Shown piece by piece: positions 1 to 7,597 of a stretch of DNA of 33,871 nucleotides. How positions within the stretch are numbered: the stretch's first letter is position 1; every line of letters starts with the position of its first letter. This stretch comes from a virus: the IMG/VR virus record IMGVR_UViG_3300045996_001800, positions 1 through 33,871 of that record. The stretch is one strand, 5' to 3'. Below the pieces are notes generated by a model. The model saw nothing but the letters and a program-made list of their open reading frames with translations, had not been told where the DNA came from and did not search any database. A program made the translations under genes and the position numbers.

Positions 1-868
1 GCGCGACCATTTGCGACAATCGCGAAGTGCCAGCGCCAGGAGCAGCGAACCGAATCGCATTGTCAGGGTTGTCGTGATACGTCGCCTGCCCAATGCCCGA
101 ACCGTTGGTGTTGGACATGTGGCCTTCGATGGCGCGCCGTAGTGCGTCGATGGCGGCACCAGCGGCCGCTGGCTTCGATGCCAAGTAGCCGGGGCCCAGG
201 TCGTTGTGCGTGTCCGCGGCATTGTGGACGGTAGCGTCCGCAATGTGACCCTCGAACGTTTCACGTAGGTCCGTGAAGACGTCACTCAGGTCACCGACGA
301 TGTCCTCGGCAGTTTCGTCAGCAAGCGCCTGGAGATTGGACCAGATGGTCGTATCGTCGGCGACGTTGCGAGCCTTCTGCGTAGTCGGCGAGACGATGTC
401 GGGTGTGTCCTCGCCATGCACAGCGAACGACGTGGCCCGCACGTAGTCACCGAACACGTAGAACCGAAGCTTTGCGGTGTCCGGGCTAATGCCAACCGTG
501 CACTCAACAAGTTGGCCAACCTCAAGGGTCAGCGACGTTGACGCGAGCTTGGTTTCGGAGGGCGCAGACTCAGCGGCGCTCTGGTATCCGCCACCGTTTG
601 CAGCCGCGCCACGTGTGAACTCTTCGACAAGGAACGTGTAGCGTCCACCCTTGTCGAGCTTGAGTTCGTACGGGATTGCGAGGTCCGCGTCGTAAACCTT
701 GGCCCGCGTAACGCCAGGCGCATCCAGCTTCTTCCGCAGTTCCGAGCCATCGGGCGCAGAGGTGATGCTGTAGCGAACGAAATTCGCGGCAGCGTCGGCA
801 CCAGACAGCGTCAGGCGCACCTTCATCCCGGGGATTGGGTGCTCAGGGGAGACAACGAGAGACGTCAT
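1..868 (-). CDS. Tail fibre-like structural protein, C-terminus outside window
   Basis: The reading frame starts at ATG 868-866, overlapping the stop of the upstream gene as TGATG, and stays open for 289 codons to the window edge, so the C-terminus is missing. The first 150 residues look like a beta-rich domain (alternating hydrophobic and charged residues, beginning MTSLVVSPEHPIPGM). From about residue 195 there are helical segments with spaced histidines (FEGHIADATVHNAADTHND, then IEGHMSNTNGSGIGQATYH). The same style of H-rich helical repeat occurs in the protein at 18994-19518. Position at the distal end of the tail operon, after the YmfQ-like and C1q-like genes, suits a tail fibre or fibre-associated protein. 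No family is recognised; the role is inferred from position and composition. Confidence 0.6.
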   Translation of the reverse strand, partial: MTSLVVSPEHPIPGMKVRLTLSGADAAANFVRYSITSAPDGSELRKKLDAPGVTRAKVYDADLAIPYELKLDKGGRYTFLVEEFTRGAAANGGGYQSAAESAPSETKLASTSLTLEVGQLVECTVGISPDTAKLRFYVFGDYVRATSFAVHGEDTPDIVSPTTQKARNVADDTTIWSNLQALADETAEDIVGDLSDVFTDLRETFEGHIADATVHNAADTHNDLGPGYLASKPAAAGAAIDALRRAIEGHMSNTNGSGIGQATYHDNPDNAIRFAAPGAGTSRLSQMVA

Positions 869-1476
869 CAGGCGACACGGGTGATGGTCAGGGCGCTAAC
901 CGAAATCGACGACGTGAGCGTAAGTGTTCCCGCTGTTCCGCCGCGGTGAGCCGTGACTGAGATTTTTTCCGATGCCGGTGTGGTGATTTGCCTGAGAAAC
1001 GACGTGGCAGGCTCAATGTTTTCGGCAGGAGTTGCTGACCACCTGACGCCGGATGCGCGGCCACCGAGTGAGCCACCAACCAGCACATTGATCCCAAACG
1101 CGACGGGTGGATTGGTTGTCGATGAATGTGCGACCTGAGACCGGGCAGTGATCAGGTAGTAGCCAGCCTCGGGGACCTGGACCTCGTTCGACGAAAGCGC
1201 ATAGCTGCTGTTACTGTCGATTGATTCGGTGAGTGTGCAGATGGCGTCATCCGCCAGGCCGCTGCCACCAATCGAATACATCGCGCAGTGTCGCGAGTCC
1301 TGGAGCGCGCCCACGTCCGTCTGAAGCGTCGTCACGTCGCCCTGTAGCGCCGTGATATCTGCCAAACCGGCCGTTACCGCTGTGTCCAGCGCAGACTGGG
1401 AAATGTCCAGGTCGTTGATTTGCGTGGCAGTGATTGGATCGCCAGTGACCCAGCCGCCGGGATTTACGCGAGGCAT
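868..1476 (-). CDS. C1q/TNF-like tail fibre or baseplate decoration protein
   Basis: A 202-residue protein. The N-terminus (MPRVNPGGWVTGDPITATQ) resembles the attachment segment of many phage fibre proteins. Residues 26-62 form a short coiled coil with regular leucines (ITALQGDVTTLQTDVGALQ), suggesting trimerisation. The remainder is a beta-rich domain containing VPEAGYYLITARSQV, a pattern typical of C1q-like jelly-roll heads, where a strand with GxYxxxA is diagnostic. The gene starts 3 bp after the end of the YmfQ-like gene and is probably co-translated with it. Likely role: trimeric receptor-binding or accessory fibre at the baseplate. The fold is inferred from short motifs. Confidence 0.65.
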   Translation of the reverse strand: MPRVNPGGWVTGDPITATQINDLDISQSALDTAVTAGLADITALQGDVTTLQTDVGALQDSRHCAMYSIGGSGLADDAICTLTESIDSNSSYALSSNEVQVPEAGYYLITARSQVAHSSTTNPPVAFGINVLVGGSLGGRASGVRWSATPAENIEPATSFLRQITTPASEKISVTAHRGGTAGTLTLTSSISVSALTITRVA

Positions 1477-1479
1477 GTT

Positions 1480-2649
1480 TTAGAGTCCGTCGTATCCAAT
1501 GAGAGAGAGGCCAACGAGGAAGCCGTCGGTGTCCGTGGCTGACCAGCTGAACGTCGCCCACGCAGGGAGCAGTTCGTCGAGGAGCCGCATCAACTGGACG
1601 TTCACGAGGTCCAGGAACACGGGGTCTTTTGGGTCGCTTGGGCGGGTCACGTAGACCTGCACATGACAGCGCTGGGTTGCCCAGACGCCGTTGCCAAGGT
1701 CGTAGTCGTCGCTCCAAGCCGTCGTCGGTGGCGTTGACGTGGGCGGGCTGGAGAGCGCTGAGCCGTAGTTCGTGCCGATGGCCACGAAGCGGTCACCGAG
1801 CAAACTCTGACACGCAGCCTCAAGCGAGAGGAGGTCGGCCGCTGCGACGCTTGCCAGCTTGGTTGCGGCACGCTTTCGAACAAGCCAGCGCGGCTCACTT
1901 TCCGCTGACGGAATCGCCAGCGCCTCGGACCAGTCATCGAGCAGCGCATCTGACTCGCCTGGTACGCAGTTGGCCTGGAAACGCTCAGCGGACCGGTCTA
2001 CCGCCGCGCGGGCTCGAGCCAGGGCCAGCTTGCGAGCGTGAACCATGCCACGCGTTCCGGTGCCGTACGCGGAACCGAGCGATGCGCCGAGTTCCTGGTA
2101 CCAGTTGAACGCGTACGGGATGGTTTCGGTGTTGCAGTCCTGTTTGTCAGGAGATGCGCCGTAGTCGTTTGCCCCGGTAGCAACTGGGCCCCAGTCCGCA
2201 TAGACAACCACGGTCGCGGTGCCAGCGGAGCCGGTGCCCCAGCGAACCGACACGGAAAGCTTGTTACTGGAGACGAGTGTGGTCACGCCGGCAACGGCGC
2301 CACTTGTCGCTTCATGCCCAGCGTTAGCTCGCCGAATCTGGACCTGATATTCGGTGCCGTTGTCGTCTTCGATGGACGACGGCCAGGTGATGACCGCGCG
2401 CTGTGACCCGTCCATTGTCACGGTCGGCGTTACCGTCGGCGCGTGAATACCGCGATAGCTGATGAGCGTGGCGTTGCTGCCGCCGTCACCAGACACGCGC
2501 AGAATCGCGAACGGACGCGTGCGACGCATTGCCGCCACGTCCGCTGAAAGGCGCATGAAGTCCGCCGCGCTCCAGCCCTCTTCAGGGGAGCCACCGAGCC
2601 GCAAAGGAAGCGGCGCAAATCCACCGAACATATCAGGTGTAAATCGCAA
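1480..2649 (-). CDS. YmfQ-like (DUF2313) baseplate protein with extra N-terminal module
   Basis: A 389-residue protein. Roughly residues 205-389 look like the YmfQ/Mu gp48 family of baseplate proteins: a helical VHARKLALARARAAVDR start, ALDDWSEALAIP-type helices, RKRAATKLASVAA, and a C-terminal stretch with LVNVQLMRLLDELLPAW followed by aromatic strands. This family follows baseplate J in Mu-like operons, as it does here. Residues 10-55 (GGSPEEGWSAADFMRLSADVAAM) and the following beta domain are paralogous to the 180-residue protein encoded just upstream (2633-3175), so the protein is a fusion of a module with the YmfQ core; ordinary YmfQ proteins are about 190 residues. It overlaps its upstream neighbour by 17 bp. 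Confidence 0.75.
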   Translation of the reverse strand: MRFTPDMFGGFAPLPLRLGGSPEEGWSAADFMRLSADVAAMRRTRPFAILRVSGDGGSNATLISYRGIHAPTVTPTVTMDGSQRAVITWPSSIEDDNGTEYQVQIRRANAGHEATSGAVAGVTTLVSSNKLSVSVRWGTGSAGTATVVVYADWGPVATGANDYGASPDKQDCNTETIPYAFNWYQELGASLGSAYGTGTRGMVHARKLALARARAAVDRSAERFQANCVPGESDALLDDWSEALAIPSAESEPRWLVRKRAATKLASVAAADLLSLEAACQSLLGDRFVAIGTNYGSALSSPPTSTPPTTAWSDDYDLGNGVWATQRCHVQVYVTRPSDPKDPVFLDLVNVQLMRLLDELLPAWATFSWSATDTDGFLVGLSLIGYDGL

Positions 2650-3175
2650 CCGTGACGGCCGCGTCGGCCAATGCGGCGCCAGCAGAGTTGAAGCAGCGCA
2701 CGCGTACGGATGTGTCGCTCAGGAGCTCGTAGACCGCATACCCGGACGTGCTGTTGACGACCGTGGGAACAGCTCCGGTGATGACGAGGTCAGCGGAAAC
2801 GCCGAACTCGTCAGCGTAGGCAGCGTCCCAGGTCAGCGTGATGTCCCCCGTGCCATTGCGCACGGCAGTTGGCATGCCAGAAGGTGGTGAGCCACCCGTG
2901 TAACCAACCGTGTTCACGCCGGTCATCTGGTGAACGCTTGACACCGAAATCGTCGAACTGATGTCAGTCGTCGACACAGATACAGTCGCAAACGGCGTGG
3001 TTCTGGCCATCGCCGCGACGTCGGCAGTGAGGCGCAGAAAGTCTGCAGCACTCACGTCAGTCTTGGGATTGACGACGCCCTGGGACTGGTAATCGCGCTT
3101 CTCTGGAGAGCCGCCGTACGTCGAAGCGTCAGCATTACGCACCCAAACAGGAGAGCCGGAAGGGGTGGTGCTCAT
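2633..3175 (-). CDS. Baseplate-associated protein, standalone copy of module fused to YmfQ-like protein
   Basis: A 180-residue protein between baseplate J and the YmfQ-like gene. The N-terminal third contains YGGSPEKRDY and then SAADFLRLTADVAAMARTTP, closely matching the N-terminus of the next gene product. The rest is beta-rich with a fibronectin-III-like strand (GDITLTWDAAYADEFGV). Start ATG 3175 overlaps the stop of the J-like gene (ATGA). No family name is recognised. Position and composition suggest a structural protein on the baseplate periphery or a linker for fibres. The paralogy with the neighbour is visible directly; the function is inferred. Confidence 0.65.
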   Translation of the reverse strand: MSTTPSGSPVWVRNADASTYGGSPEKRDYQSQGVVNPKTDVSAADFLRLTADVAAMARTTPFATVSVSTTDISSTISVSSVHQMTGVNTVGYTGGSPPSGMPTAVRNGTGDITLTWDAAYADEFGVSADLVITGAVPTVVNSTSGYAVYELLSDTSVRVRCFNSAGAALADAAVTVAIYT

Positions 3176-4665
3176 GGAGTTTTGTAGATGCCGAAGTGGT
3201 TCGGTACGAGGACGTTCGGCGCGGTATCGATGGATCCAGGAACAGTCGGCGTTGAGGTTGACCGATAGCTGTACGCCACGTCGATAATCTCAGGGTGCGC
3301 CGCCATCAGTTCCTTCAACTGGAACATCGTCAGACCGCTGCGCGCTGTTTCGCTCTGGAACGGGTGTCGAAGCGCACGCGGCAAGCTGTCGCCGTCGTCG
3401 GTATTCTCACCGCAGCCGAGAAGCTCGAGTTGGCTCACCCAAGTGGCGCCGTACTCGTTCAGATGCTGCGCTGCGGGCGACAGGTAGTCACCAGCCGCAA
3501 TGCTTTCGCCAGCCGTGTCCACAAACGGTGAGTCCGGCGTGATTTGCCAGGCGCCAGCCGAGCCGCCCACAGTCACGACGAGTCGCGTATGGAACTGCAT
3601 GTCGTGCGGAGACCACCAGGCGACGTGCGTTTGCCCAGCAACGGGAGCCGTCGTTGTGTCTGCGTCGACAACCACGACTGCGCCGCTGATGCTTGCGACT
3701 GGAATCTTGGTTTCAGCACCCGCAAGAGGGGGCCACGGAACCAAGTCCGTCCAGCCGTCACCGTTGCCCCCGGCTTGCGTCGAGTCAGGGATATCGATGG
3801 TCAGCGAAACGTTCGTGAGTTCGTCCGCAGCCGAGGTGACGACGACCTCATGGGCCGTGCTGACGTCGGCGTGGATGGCATCACGGACGAGGTCGATGCC
3901 AGCAGAGGGGAACACGCGCGAGAAGTCGAAGCGCTCACGGTCGAAGCCCTTAACCGGGACGACCTTGCACGAGCCGGGGCCACCTAGTGCCGGGTAGACG
4001 AAGCACTCCGTGACAGCCGGGGACGCATTGAACGCAAGCTCACGAAGCTGACCCCAGTTCCCGCCGCCTGGAACGTGGCGAATCCGGTTGAGCTCGCGCG
4101 CGCGCAAACGAGCGGGTGTCTCGTCATCGAAGCCGCCAGTGAGCGGAACGGTGCCGGAAACCGTGGCTTCTGCAGCAACATTGAGCGGCGGGTTGAGGAA
4201 GCGGACTACCTCACCGGGGCCAAGGTTCGCCTTTTCACCCTTGTCGATGGTGATGGCATCGACCTCGTCACCGTCGGTAACATTGAGCCATGTGCCGACC
4301 ACGTTGCCGCGGAAGCCGTTGGGCAGCGTGAACACCTGACCGTCCTGGACTGAGCCAGTGCCAGTGACCGTCAGAACAATCTTGCCGGCAGCGGGCGACG
4401 CGGTGACCTCTGGAAGGTCGAGCGCTTCACGCCAGCGAAGCAGGTCATCGCCCGTTGCATTGAGCGGCGTGATCGCAGACTTCAGCCCGTCGATACGCGC
4501 GTGAGCCAGCATCAGCGAGCCGGCCATGCCAGTGGCCCAGACGTAGTTGTCGGTGCCGGGCGAGACGGCCTCGGTGATGCCGGCCTTGTCTGCTTCAAGG
4601 ACGATATCCGTGAGAATGTCCTCACGGATTTCCTTGAACGAAGCGGGTCCAAGCAAATCAGTCAT
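3172..4665 (-). CDS. Baseplate J-like protein (Mu gp47 family)
   Basis: A 497-residue protein, in the usual range for baseplate J. Family features are visible: an N-terminal helical region (FKEIREDILTDIVLEAD), TPLNATGDDLLRWREALDLP (around residue 88), a beta domain with GTGSVQDGQVFTLPNG, and the hallmark GGFDDETPARLRARELNRI followed by GNWGQLRELAFNASPAVTECFVYP. This protein forms the baseplate wedge around the hub and takes part in the structural change that triggers sheath contraction. Start ATG 4665 overlaps the stop of the gp46-like gene (ATGA). The gene order gp46-like, J, YmfQ-like is that of phage Mu and P2-like tails. Confidence 0.9.
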   Translation of the reverse strand: MTDLLGPASFKEIREDILTDIVLEADKAGITEAVSPGTDNYVWATGMAGSLMLAHARIDGLKSAITPLNATGDDLLRWREALDLPEVTASPAAGKIVLTVTGTGSVQDGQVFTLPNGFRGNVVGTWLNVTDGDEVDAITIDKGEKANLGPGEVVRFLNPPLNVAAEATVSGTVPLTGGFDDETPARLRARELNRIRHVPGGGNWGQLRELAFNASPAVTECFVYPALGGPGSCKVVPVKGFDRERFDFSRVFPSAGIDLVRDAIHADVSTAHEVVVTSAADELTNVSLTIDIPDSTQAGGNGDGWTDLVPWPPLAGAETKIPVASISGAVVVVDADTTTAPVAGQTHVAWWSPHDMQFHTRLVVTVGGSAGAWQITPDSPFVDTAGESIAAGDYLSPAAQHLNEYGATWVSQLELLGCGENTDDGDSLPRALRHPFQSETARSGLTMFQLKELMAAHPEIIDVAYSYRSTSTPTVPGSIDTAPNVLVPNHFGIYKTP

Positions 4666-5102
4666 GCGCGAGCGACGCTCAATTCACCGGTTTCGGTGTC
4701 GATGAAGCCGACCGACACGCCCAGGCGACCTGGGACGCGATCTGCTTCGGTGGTGACCTTGATCCAGTCGATGACGATGGAGCCGTCGTTCACCATCGGA
4801 GCGAGCACGGTGCGCACCTCCGACGTGGTGATTTGCTGCGTCGTTCCGTTGTGGACTTCGGGCGCAAGAAAGCCGCGCACAGCCATCGACGAACCGAAGG
4901 CAGTGGTCAGCGCGATCACGACGCGCTGCAGCGCTACCGAGTCGAACTGAAGCGCACCGTCGGTATCGAGCGCGTAATCCTTCGTGCGCGGGTCGATGAA
5001 CCGCACGCCGTCGGGTTGCGACTCAGCGTCGGGAATGGGGTCCTGTCCGAAGCCGACTGGATAGAAGCCGCACGGAAAGAGACCGAGGCCAGTGACAGCC
5101 AT
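4662..5102 (-). CDS. Baseplate wedge protein, Mu gp46/gp25-like
   Basis: A 146-residue protein directly upstream of baseplate J. The segment RFIDPRTKDYALDTDGALQ resembles the opening of Mu gp46-type proteins, in which a short D-rich strand precedes a helix carrying conserved Ala/Thr residues (here VALQRVVIALTTAFGSS). The second half (TSEVRTVLAPMVNDGSIVIDWIKVTTEADR) fits the gp25/gpW-like fold: helix, then paired strands. Expected role: wedge component attaching the baseplate to the sheath initiator. The upstream leader is short and shows no strong ribosome binding site, so the start ATG 5102 is the only reasonable choice but is not independently supported. Confidence 0.7.
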   Translation of the reverse strand: MAVTGLGLFPCGFYPVGFGQDPIPDAESQPDGVRFIDPRTKDYALDTDGALQFDSVALQRVVIALTTAFGSSMAVRGFLAPEVHNGTTQQITTSEVRTVLAPMVNDGSIVIDWIKVTTEADRVPGRLGVSVGFIDTETGELSVARA

Positions 5103-5154
5103 CGAAAGTTAGGCGCCATTCGCCCCAAGGCGGGGCCGGCTTGGCGTGACCGAT
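5103..5154. other. Intergenic hairpin between repeat protein and gp46-like gene
   Basis: A 52-bp gap in the minus-strand operon holding a GC-only inverted repeat (GCCCC 5122-5126, loop AAGGC, GGGGC 5132-5136). There is no T-run after it on either strand, so it may be a weak terminator, an RNA-processing site or chance. Confidence 0.3.
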
Positions 5155-5463
5155 TCAGTCGAGCGGGCAGGGAATCGCGAGCGACGGCAGCCCTGGCAGC
5201 GGGGGCAGGCTCAGCGACGGGAGGGGCAACCCAGGAATTGGCAGCTGAAGCGCCAAACTGAGGCCCGGGATGTCAATCCCAAGTGACGGGAGGCCGGGTA
5301 TCGCCGGCAGCGTCAGAGACGGCAGCGGAAGCCCGGGAATGGGCAGCTGCAGCGCGAGCGACAGTCCCGGAATGTCGATGCTCAGTGACGGCAGCGACGG
5401 AATGGCCGGGAGGCTCAGCGATGGCAGCGGAAGCCCCGGAATGGGGACCGCGAAGTTGCACAA
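5155..5463 (-). CDS. Pro/Leu-rich tandem repeat protein, unknown function
   Basis: A 102-residue protein made almost wholly of a 34-residue repeat: residues 7-40, 41-74 and a partial third copy 75-102. The unit runs PIPGLPLPSLSLPAIP, then SLPSL-IDIPGLSLALQL. Residues alternate between hydrophobic and small/Pro. There is one early Cys and a final CPLD. The only in-frame start is TTG 5463, with no clear ribosome binding site. The DNA copies differ mostly at synonymous positions while the amino acids are kept, which argues that this frame is genuinely translated. It lies in the baseplate/spike region, so a spike-tip, hub-plug or repetitive rod role is possible. I do not recognise the family. Confidence 0.6.
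   Translation of the reverse strand: MCNFAVPIPGLPLPSLSLPAIPSLPSLSIDIPGLSLALQLPIPGLPLPSLTLPAIPGLPSLGIDIPGLSLALQLPIPGLPLPSLSLPPLPGLPSLAIPCPLD
5158..5445 (-). repeat. Three tandem copies of a 102-bp coding repeat
   Basis: Copies at 5445-5344, 5343-5242 and 5241-5158 (last one truncated) encode the 34-residue units of the Pro/Leu-rich protein. Copies are diverged at third codon positions, so the duplication is not recent. Confidence 0.75.
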
Positions 5464-5511
5464 GGCGAGGCGGGTTGACGACTGCCTAAGCCGGACACAG
5501 GATGGTCAGCT

Positions 5512-6027
5512 ATGCGAGGCAGTGAGGTTTTGAAGAGTTTGGTGAGCGGGTGCGTTGTTTACGCACTCGTGATGGCGTGCTCATCGTCTGGTGGAGACGG
5601 TGGCAACACGACTGGCACCGATACTGGCGGCGTCACCGGTATGAACGGTAACGCTGGCTCGAGCTCGGGCGCGTCGATGGGAACCGGTGCCGTTGCGATG
5701 GCGGCCGGCGGGGACACGGGCTCGGGGACTTGTGAGTGTCCGGAGGTGGAGCCACCGGTTGAGATCACGGTCGATTGCGAGGCGAGCTATCAGACGCAGC
5801 TCTGGGCGGAGCTGACGATCCCTGGCGCCAAGGCTACCGACCTGGCGCGAATCAAGGCGGTAACCTTCTACGCCAACGGGAACTCGCTTGTTGGTACGCC
5901 GGGCGAATACAAGTACGCGCTGGCAACCTCGCTCGCATTCAAGGTGGACACGGTTGCTGCCCAGTGCTGGGGCGACAGGGCAACGTTCGTCCTGCCAGCG
6001 GACATTGCGGAGAAGGTGGCCCAGTGA
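5512..6027 (+). CDS. Secreted lipoprotein, plus-strand cargo gene
   Basis: A 171-residue protein on the strand opposite to the tail operon. Residues 1-23 form a lipoprotein signal peptide: a short basic start, a hydrophobic core (GCVVYALVM) and a lipobox ending MACSSS with the lipidated Cys at 23. A Gly/Ser/Thr-rich linker (about residues 25-72) follows, then a Cys-containing stretch (GTCECPEVEPP) and a folded domain of about 90 residues with two further Cys. Long linkers of this type are common in myxobacterial lipoproteins. A TTGACG box at 5475-5480 is a possible -35 element; the start could also be TTG 5530. The gene overlaps the next plus-strand gene (stop/start 6024-6027). It is not a known structural protein. 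As phage cargo it may alter the host surface, for example superinfection exclusion, but this is inference. Confidence 0.75.
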   Translation: MRGSEVLKSLVSGCVVYALVMACSSSGGDGGNTTGTDTGGVTGMNGNAGSSSGASMGTGAVAMAAGGDTGSGTCECPEVEPPVEITVDCEASYQTQLWAELTIPGAKATDLARIKAVTFYANGNSLVGTPGEYKYALATSLAFKVDTVAAQCWGDRATFVLPADIAEKVAQ

Positions 6028-6752
6028 AAAAAGCCGCGCTTATCGCAATCGGGGCGGGGATCGCTGTCGTTGGCGGCACGGCGTTTGCTCTAACTCAGGA
6101 GCCTGTGCAGGCAACGATCCGTGGACTAACCGGGAACGAGTCTGCGGCAGATGTCCTGCGCAAATACTGGGGCGCCGAGCGCTGCTCAGACCGTACCGAG
6201 TTCATTCTCAGCCCGGACGAGAACAAGAAATTCCTTGACGAGCATTACCGTAACGGGTGCTCGTCAAAGTTCACGATTTCGGATTCTGCGCCGTGTGAGA
6301 AAGAACTCGGTGTCGGAAAGTCCTGCCTAATCGACGCCAAGGATGAGCGAGGCCAGGGGCACTACTACTGCATGACCTTGACAGAAGGCGGTTTTAAGGT
6401 CGACTGGCAGTGCTCGGTGGGATTTAGTCCGATTCCGATTGCCGCCTTCAAAGCACAGCGTGCGCCAAAATCAGAGTCCACTGTGCGCGCGATCGTTCGC
6501 CTGTCCGACATGTTCCCTTACGAAGTGCGGCAAGCGCAGGACCAGTTGCTGTCTATCTATGTCGGAGACGAAACCGGGAACAGCCTGTACGCGCTGGTTA
6601 AGAAAGACAGCGAAGATGGTAAGAAGTTCTTTGATGCGCTAAAGGACGGGCGAAACCATGCGTTGACCGTCAAGATTTCTTACCCAGAGCGCATCAACTC
6701 GGCAGACTATGCTCTTGGGTTTTGGGTCAAGGACGGGTGGGAATCCAACTAA
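6024..6752 (+). CDS. Exported or membrane-anchored protein, plus-strand cargo gene
   Basis: A 242-residue protein starting at GTG 6024, which overlaps the stop of the lipoprotein gene as GTGA, so the two are probably co-translated. The N-terminus (VKKAALIAIGAGIAVVGGT) is a signal peptide or membrane anchor. The rest is soluble, with Cys residues near 60, 84, 94, 106, 121 and 133 that could form disulfides in the periplasm, and a C-terminal half containing VRAIVRLSDMFPYEVRQAQ and LSIYVGDETGNSLYALVK. Base composition looks less GC-rich than that of the tail genes. The stop TAA (6750-6752) overlaps the stop of the convergent spike gene. No family is recognised; it probably acts with the lipoprotein in the envelope. 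Confidence 0.75.
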   Translation: MKKAALIAIGAGIAVVGGTAFALTQEPVQATIRGLTGNESAADVLRKYWGAERCSDRTEFILSPDENKKFLDEHYRNGCSSKFTISDSAPCEKELGVGKSCLIDAKDERGQGHYYCMTLTEGGFKVDWQCSVGFSPIPIAAFKAQRAPKSESTVRAIVRLSDMFPYEVRQAQDQLLSIYVGDETGNSLYALVKKDSEDGKKFFDALKDGRNHALTVKISYPERINSADYALGFWVKDGWESN

Positions 6753-7372
6753 GCCCCAATGAACACACCAGCGGCCGGCAGGCTCGCTGCGCCATTCGCG
6801 CCGACTGCCTGCATTGCCACTGGTGTTACTGGTGTTCTTCCGCCGAGCACCACCTGCCCAAAGACGTAAACGCAGCCATCCTTGATCTGGATGCCGGCTG
6901 TTCCGCTCTTGTCGAGGAACAGCCAGCCATTCTCTTCACTGACGTTGCCTGCGTAGCCACCGACTGCCCAGGCAATCTGCTTCTTCTTGCGGTCCATGAC
7001 CGTGACCATGTCGTTGCCCACGATCATGGCAAGAAGCTGGTCTTTCAGGAGAATCTGCGAATCGTAGCCGTCGCCGGTTGAGAAGACGGCTGTTTCTCCG
7101 GGTCCAATCTTCCCGAAGATTTTGGATGCCCGCGGGTCGTACGCGCCGATGCACACGCCGCTGTAGCCGGGCACCTCAGCAACAACCGCCTGCGCGCTGC
7201 CAGCGTCATTCGCAGGAGCTGGGCGGCCCGCTACGCCGAGACACGGCATATACAGCGTTTGCCCGTAGTCCGGCGCCTCGTCCTCTGCAACAGGCGCGCC
7301 TTTGCACTGCACCCAGACGGTGTTGTTGGTTTCGTTCAGGCCAGACGCACCAAGGTCTACAAGATCAAGCAT
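6749..7372 (-). CDS. Baseplate spike protein, Mu gp45/P2 gpV-like
   Basis: A 207-residue protein. The opening is followed by an OB-like beta region (VWVQCKGAPVAEDEA...GQTLYMPCLGV), then GPGETAVFSTGDGYDSQILL and short repetitive strands (LLAMIVGNDMVTVMDRKKK, WAVGGYAGNVSEENGWLFLD), as in spike proteins whose C-terminus forms an intertwined beta-helix. This suits the membrane-piercing spike placed between hub (gp44-like) and gp46-like genes. Start ATG 7372 has a good ribosome binding site (GCAGGAG about 9 nt upstream). Its stop overlaps that of the plus-strand cargo gene. There is no obvious C-terminal metal-binding HxH tip motif; the end is Ala/Gly-rich. Confidence 0.75.
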   Translation of the reverse strand: MLDLVDLGASGLNETNNTVWVQCKGAPVAEDEAPDYGQTLYMPCLGVAGRPAPANDAGSAQAVVAEVPGYSGVCIGAYDPRASKIFGKIGPGETAVFSTGDGYDSQILLKDQLLAMIVGNDMVTVMDRKKKQIAWAVGGYAGNVSEENGWLFLDKSGTAGIQIKDGCVYVFGQVVLGGRTPVTPVAMQAVGANGAASLPAAGVFIGA

Positions 7373-7597
7373 CGATCAGTCTCCTGCGAAGCCCGCCACG
7401 CCCACTGCGTAACGGGGAATAGGTGCGCCACTTTTGATTTCATCAGGAGCCACGAAACCAGGGCAGGCGCGCGCCCGGTGGGTCCTTGCAGGAACGCACA
7501 ACTTTGGCGCGTTCCTGGGTGAAGTAGACCGCCGCGTTCAGGGGAGAGTCTGGGGAGTGAGACCCATCACCCAAGGCCCGGCGGAAGCCCGTGTTCT
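7373..7597. other. 225-bp intergenic region with perfect 9-bp inverted repeat
   Basis: The gap lies between the hub and spike genes, unusually large for this operon. It contains a perfect inverted repeat CAGGAACGC (7489-7497) and GCGTTCCTG (7509-7517) with an 11-nt loop. No T-run follows on either strand. A minus-strand frame of 43 codons (7443-7574) opens with TTG but lacks a ribosome binding site, so I do not call it. The hairpin could be a processing site or a weak terminator that adjusts spike expression. Confidence 0.45.

Noticed and set aside
7511-7523. TTCCTGGGTGAAG, partial match to the bipartite element
   Set aside because: Only the first box is partly present; the GACNGTGC box is absent at the required distance.
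7443-7574. 43-codon minus-strand frame between hub and spike genes, opening with TTG
   Set aside because: No ribosome binding site, no ATG or GTG, no recognisable motif; the region is better explained as leader with a hairpin.
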